NCBI GenBank assembly: GCA_009785395.1
Contig: WQWK01000084.1
Span: forward strand, 1 to 8,056
Source: Conexibacteraceae bacterium
Lineage (GTDB): Bacteria > Actinomycetota > Thermoleophilia > Solirubrobacterales > Solirubrobacteraceae
Reading direction: 5' to 3'
Length of the DNA stretch: 8,056 bases
A model generated the notes under the pieces. The model searched no databases, was not told the origin of the DNA, and was given only the letters and a program-made list of their open reading frames with translations. The position numbers and the translations under genes are program-made. This document shows positions 5,142-8,056 of this stretch, piece after piece. Position 1 is the stretch's first letter; every line of letters begins with the position of its first letter.

Positions 5142-7558
5142 GCCGCGAACTCTCGAGCTACCGCGGCAAGCGGCGCTTCGGCGACACGCCCGAGCCGTCC
5201 GGCGAGAGCTCCGAGGACGGCGACGGTGAGCGGCGCTACGTCGTCCACGAGCACCACGCCCGGCGGCTGCACTGGGATCTGCGCCTGGAGCACGACGGCG
5301 TGCTCGCGTCCTGGGCGATCCCGAACGGGATCCCCGACGATCCCAAGCGCAACCGCAAGGCGATCCACGTCGAGGACCATCCGCTCGACTACCTCGACTT
5401 CAAGGGCCGGATCCCCAGGGGCAACTACGGCGCCGGTGAGGTCACGATCTGGGACCACGGCACCTACGAGCTCGAGAAGTGGCGTGCCGACGAGGTGATC
5501 GTCGTCTTCCACGGCGACCGGCTGAACGCGAGGTACGCCCTGTTCCAGACCGGCCGCGACCCCAAGGACTGGATGATCCACCGCATGGATCCGGCCGTCG
5601 ATCCTGACGCGGAGCCGCTGCCCGACACGATCGAGCCGATGCTCGCGAAGCTCTCGACCCTGCCGGCGGACCAGTCGCGGTGGGCCTTCGAGGTCAAATG
5701 GGACGGGGTCCGGGCGATCACGCGCTCGGAGCCCGGCCGCATCCACATTCACAGTCGCAACGGCAACGACATCACCGCCGCGTATCCCGAGTTGCGGGCG
5801 CTCAACCGCGCACTCGGATCACGCTCGGCGATCCTCGACGGTGAGGTTGTCGCACTCGACGCCGAGGGCCGCCCCAGCTTCCAGCTGCTGCAGCCCCGCA
5901 TGCACCTGCGCAGCGAGACCGCGGTCAGGCACCAGGCACAGTCGGCCCCGGTCACCTACATGATCTTCGACCTGCTGTGGCTCGACGGGCACAGCCTGAT
6001 GGGCCTCCCCTACACGGAGCGCCGCACCCGGCTCGAGCAGCTCGGTCTCGACGATGCGCACTGGCGCGTCCCCGAGTCGTTCCCGGGCGAGGGCACGGCG
6101 CTGCTCGCCGCCACGCGCGAGCGCGGGCTCGAGGGCCTGATCGCCAAGCGCCTCGACTCCCGCTACGTGTCCGGCCGGCACAGCGCCTGGCTGAAGATCA
6201 AGAACTGGAACCGCCAGGAGTTCGTGATCGGCGGGTGGCGCAGCGGCGAGGGCAGCCGTTCCGGGACGATCGGCGCGCTGCTGCTCGGGGTCGCCGACGA
6301 GGACGGCGGGCAACTGCGCTACGTCGGCCGTGTGGGCACCGGCTTTGACGCGCAGGAGCTGGATCGCCTCGCGGGCCAGCTTGCGTTGCTGGCCCGCGAG
6401 CAGACGCCGTTCAGCGGCCGCCAGCCGCCGCGCGACTCGCACTTCGTCGAGCCGGAGCTCGTCTGCGAGGTCGAGTTCAGCGAATGGACACACGCCGGCA
6501 CGCTGCGCCAGCCCTCGTACAAGGGCCTGCGCGAGGACAAGCCGGCCGGTGCGGTCGTGCGCGAGCGGGCCGCCCAGAGCCGCGGGCGGGCCACTCAGAG
6601 CCGCGGGCGGGCCGCCCAGAGCCGCGGGCGGGCCGGGGGCGGCACGGTCGAGATCGAGGGCCGCACGCTCAAGCTCACGAACCTGGACAAGGTGCTGTAC
6701 CCGCAGACCGGCTTCACCAAATCAGACCTGATCGACTACTACACGGCGGTGGCGCCGGTGCTGCTCCCGCACCTGCGCGACCGGCCGCTGACGCTCAAGC
6801 GCTACCCGGATGGGGTGGACGCCGAGTTCTTCTACGAGAAGCGCTCGCCGGGGCATCGGCCCGACTGGGTGCAGACGGTCGCGATTGCGGGCGGGGGCGG
6901 ACGCGGGTCCGGGAGCGGGGTGATCGATTACACGCTCTGCCAGGACCTGCCGACACTGGTCTGGCTCGCGAACCTGGCTGACATCGAACTGCACACGTCG
7001 CTCTCGCTCGCCGGCGCGGCCGAGCGCCCGACGGCGGTCGCCTTCGACCTCGATCCCGGCCCGCCGGCCGGGATCGTCGAGTGCTGCAGCGTGGCGTTAT
7101 TGCTGCGCGAGCTGTTCGAGCAGCTCGGCCTGTCGGCGGAGGCCAAGACGTCGGGGTCAAAGGGGCTCCAGGTCTACGTGCCGCTGAACGATCCGGACGT
7201 GAGCTACGCGCAGACCAAGCCGTTCGCGCTCGCGGTGGCGGGACTGCTCGAGCAGCGCGAGCAGAGCCTGGTCGTCTCGAGCATGGCCAAGGCCAAGCGC
7301 CGCGGGAAGGTGCTGATCGACTGGAGCCAGAACGACCCGCACAAGACGACCGTGAACGTGTATTCGCTGCGCGCGACGCAGCGCCCGCGCGTGTCCACGC
7401 CCGTCGATTGGGACGAGGTTGCCGCCTGCGAGCGCAGTCGCGATCCGGAGTTGCTGAGCTTCGGCCCGGAGGACGTGGTGAGCCGTGTTGCAGGCCGGGG
7501 CGACCTGTTCGCGAAAATAGTCACGTTGCAGCAGAGTCTTCCCCGTCTGGAGGAGTGA
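5138..7558 (+). CDS. ligD: NHEJ DNA repair protein LigD (phosphoesterase-ligase-polymerase)
   Basis: This is the multifunctional end-joining ligase working with Ku at double-strand breaks. The 806 residues hold three domains. The phosphoesterase domain (about 30-155) heals 3' ends and has H39, H45, D47, R49 (HEHHARRLHWDLRLE), H81 and Y85. The ATP-dependent ligase (about 165-465) has nucleophile K187 in EVKWDGVRA, DGEVVALD and GLIAKRL motifs, then an OB fold (WLKIKNW, EFVIGGW). The polymerase (about 503-806) adds nucleotides, with H619, metal ligands D637/D639 (FDLDPG) and probably D728 (LIDWSQN). The order matches Pseudomonas LigD, not mycobacterial POL-PE-LIG. The 477-497 linker is a three-fold RA(A/T)QSRG repeat. 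A glycine-rich stretch (585-594) lies inside the polymerase. Q678 replaces a common His (KTSGSKGLQVYV). The ATG at 5138 overlaps the LysR stop; the open frame extends to a GTG at 5099, but those residues look non-native. Confidence 0.96.
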   Translation: MSRELSSYRGKRRFGDTPEPSGESSEDGDGERRYVVHEHHARRLHWDLRLEHDGVLASWAIPNGIPDDPKRNRKAIHVEDHPLDYLDFKGRIPRGNYGAGEVTIWDHGTYELEKWRADEVIVVFHGDRLNARYALFQTGRDPKDWMIHRMDPAVDPDAEPLPDTIEPMLAKLSTLPADQSRWAFEVKWDGVRAITRSEPGRIHIHSRNGNDITAAYPELRALNRALGSRSAILDGEVVALDAEGRPSFQLLQPRMHLRSETAVRHQAQSAPVTYMIFDLLWLDGHSLMGLPYTERRTRLEQLGLDDAHWRVPESFPGEGTALLAATRERGLEGLIAKRLDSRYVSGRHSAWLKIKNWNRQEFVIGGWRSGEGSRSGTIGALLLGVADEDGGQLRYVGRVGTGFDAQELDRLAGQLALLAREQTPFSGRQPPRDSHFVEPELVCEVEFSEWTHAGTLRQPSYKGLREDKPAGAVVRERAAQSRGRATQSRGRAAQSRGRAGGGTVEIEGRTLKLTNLDKVLYPQTGFTKSDLIDYYTAVAPVLLPHLRDRPLTLKRYPDGVDAEFFYEKRSPGHRPDWVQTVAIAGGGGRGSGSGVIDYTLCQDLPTLVWLANLADIELHTSLSLAGAAERPTAVAFDLDPGPPAGIVECCSVALLLRELFEQLGLSAEAKTSGSKGLQVYVPLNDPDVSYAQTKPFALAVAGLLEQREQSLVVSSMAKAKRRGKVLIDWSQNDPHKTTVNVYSLRATQRPRVSTPVDWDEVAACERSRDPELLSFGPEDVVSRVAGRGDLFAKIVTLQQSLPRLEE
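6566..6628 (+). repeat. Three tandem 21-bp units in the LigD linker
   Basis: Three head-to-tail 21-base units run at 6566-6586, 6587-6607 and 6608-6628. Units one and three are identical; unit two differs at two positions (CCACTC for CCGCCC). A fourth begins (CGGGCCG, 6629-6635) and then diverges. The unit length is a multiple of three, so each copy adds seven residues, RA(A/T)QSRG, to a basic, flexible linker joining the ligase OB fold to the polymerase. The near-identity suggests recent slippage or recombination, and copy number may vary between strains. Confidence 0.9.
7549..7555 (+). promoter_or_regulatory. Ribosome binding site setting the ku TTG start
   Basis: GGAGGAG at 7549-7555 lies in the last LigD codons and ends four bases before the TTG at 7560. 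The next in-frame start, ATG at 7575, would be 19 bases away, which is too far. This site therefore favours the TTG as the ku start and places ku translation directly after LigD termination. Confidence 0.65.
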
Positions 7559-7559
7559 G

Positions 7560-8056
7560 TTGGCCCCACGCTCGATGTGGAACGGAACGGTCGCGATCGG
7601 CGACGTGGTCTTCCCCGTGAAGCTTTATGCCGTCATGCAGGACCGGCGCGTGCGCTTCCGCGAGGTGCGGTTCAGCGACGGCTGCAAGATCGTGCACCGG
7701 CGCTTCGGCTCCGAGTCCGGCGAGGAGGTGCCGAGCGAGCGCATCCGGCGGGCCTACGAGTTCGGCGACGGCAACCAGGTCGTGCTCGAGGACGAGGAGA
7801 TCGCCTCGGCTCGCGGCCCGGTGTCGAAGGTGGTCCAGATCGAGCACTTCGTCCCCGCTGACGCGATCGATCCGATCTACTACGACCGCCCCTACCTGAT
7901 CGGCGCACAGCCCGGGGGCGAGCACGCCTACAGGGTGATGCTCGCGGCGCTCGCGCAGTCCGGCAAGGCGGGGATCGGGCACGTGACGCTGCGCACGCGC
8001 GAGCAACTCGTCACACTGGCGCCGCACGGCGACGCGCTGCGGATGTACACGATGCA
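7560..8056 (+). CDS. ku: NHEJ end-binding protein Ku (partial, C-terminus off right edge)
   Basis: This is bacterial Ku, the homodimeric ring that threads onto double-strand DNA ends and recruits LigD. From the TTG at 7560 the frame is open for 165 codons to the window edge. The N-terminus MAPRSMWNGTVAIGDVVFPVKLY matches the Ku opening (usually x-x-x-x-W-x-G-x-x-x-x-G-L-V-x-x-P-V-K-L-Y). It continues with family features: KIVHRRFGSESGEEVP, RAYEFGDGNQVVLEDEEI and PIYYDRPYLIGAQPGGEHAYRVMLAAL, followed by GKAGIGHVTLRTREQL of the barrel core. About 100 or more residues, including the C-terminal LigD-recruiting tail, should follow off the window. The start lies 1 nt after the ligD stop, with an RBS inside ligD, so both are made from one message. 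A start at the ATG at 7575 is possible but lacks a spaced RBS and would cut conserved sequence short. Confidence 0.93.
   Translation, partial: MAPRSMWNGTVAIGDVVFPVKLYAVMQDRRVRFREVRFSDGCKIVHRRFGSESGEEVPSERIRRAYEFGDGNQVVLEDEEIASARGPVSKVVQIEHFVPADAIDPIYYDRPYLIGAQPGGEHAYRVMLAALAQSGKAGIGHVTLRTREQLVTLAPHGDALRMYTM

Noticed and set aside
6566..6635. Tandem repeat as a possible CRISPR or regulatory iteron array
   Set aside because: The units are directly adjacent with no spacers, keep the reading frame and encode a plausible flexible linker, so a coding minisatellite explains them.

Overview
The window reads as chromosomal DNA from a high-GC Gram-positive bacterium, most likely an actinomycete. GC is high throughout (not computed), the tRNA has no encoded CCA, one gene appears leaderless, and NHEJ genes are present. 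A lineage such as Solirubrobacterales/Thermoleophilia is a guess only. No rRNA, CRISPR array or insertion sequence is visible.

Left border (1-1164, minus strand): a tyrosine integrase, cut by the window edge before its catalytic tyrosine, lies about 100 bp from the 3' end of an intact tRNA-Arg(UCU) gene and reads away from it. This is the classic layout of one end of an element integrated into a tRNA gene. The element would occupy bases below about 1091 and continue off the left edge. The gap between the two genes holds short CGGGACA repeats that could be recombination or control sites.

Host side: a small cupin resembling the C-terminal part of type II mannose-6-phosphate isomerases (minus, 1245-1637) diverges from a three-gene plus-strand cluster. 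That cluster encodes a small secreted beta-rich protein of unknown function (1773-2183), a MacB/LolD-type ABC ATPase (2199-2882) and its FtsX/MacB-type permease (2879-3988). A perfect 13-bp hairpin follows the permease.

Right half: a 211-bp gap with nested inverted repeats and a likely promoter leads into a compact operon. It holds a LysR-type regulator (4200-5141), LigD (5138-7558; phosphoesterase, ligase and polymerase domains in that order) and Ku (7560 to the right edge, partial). LysR and LigD overlap by ATGA, and Ku starts 1 nt after the LigD stop. LigD and Ku form the bacterial non-homologous end-joining machine: Ku holds DNA ends and LigD trims, fills and seals them. The unusual point is that a LysR regulator is translationally coupled ahead of them, which suggests that NHEJ is controlled here by a small-molecule or stress signal. 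The regulator gene itself appears to be leaderless. LigD also carries a three-copy 21-bp in-frame repeat in the linker before its polymerase domain.
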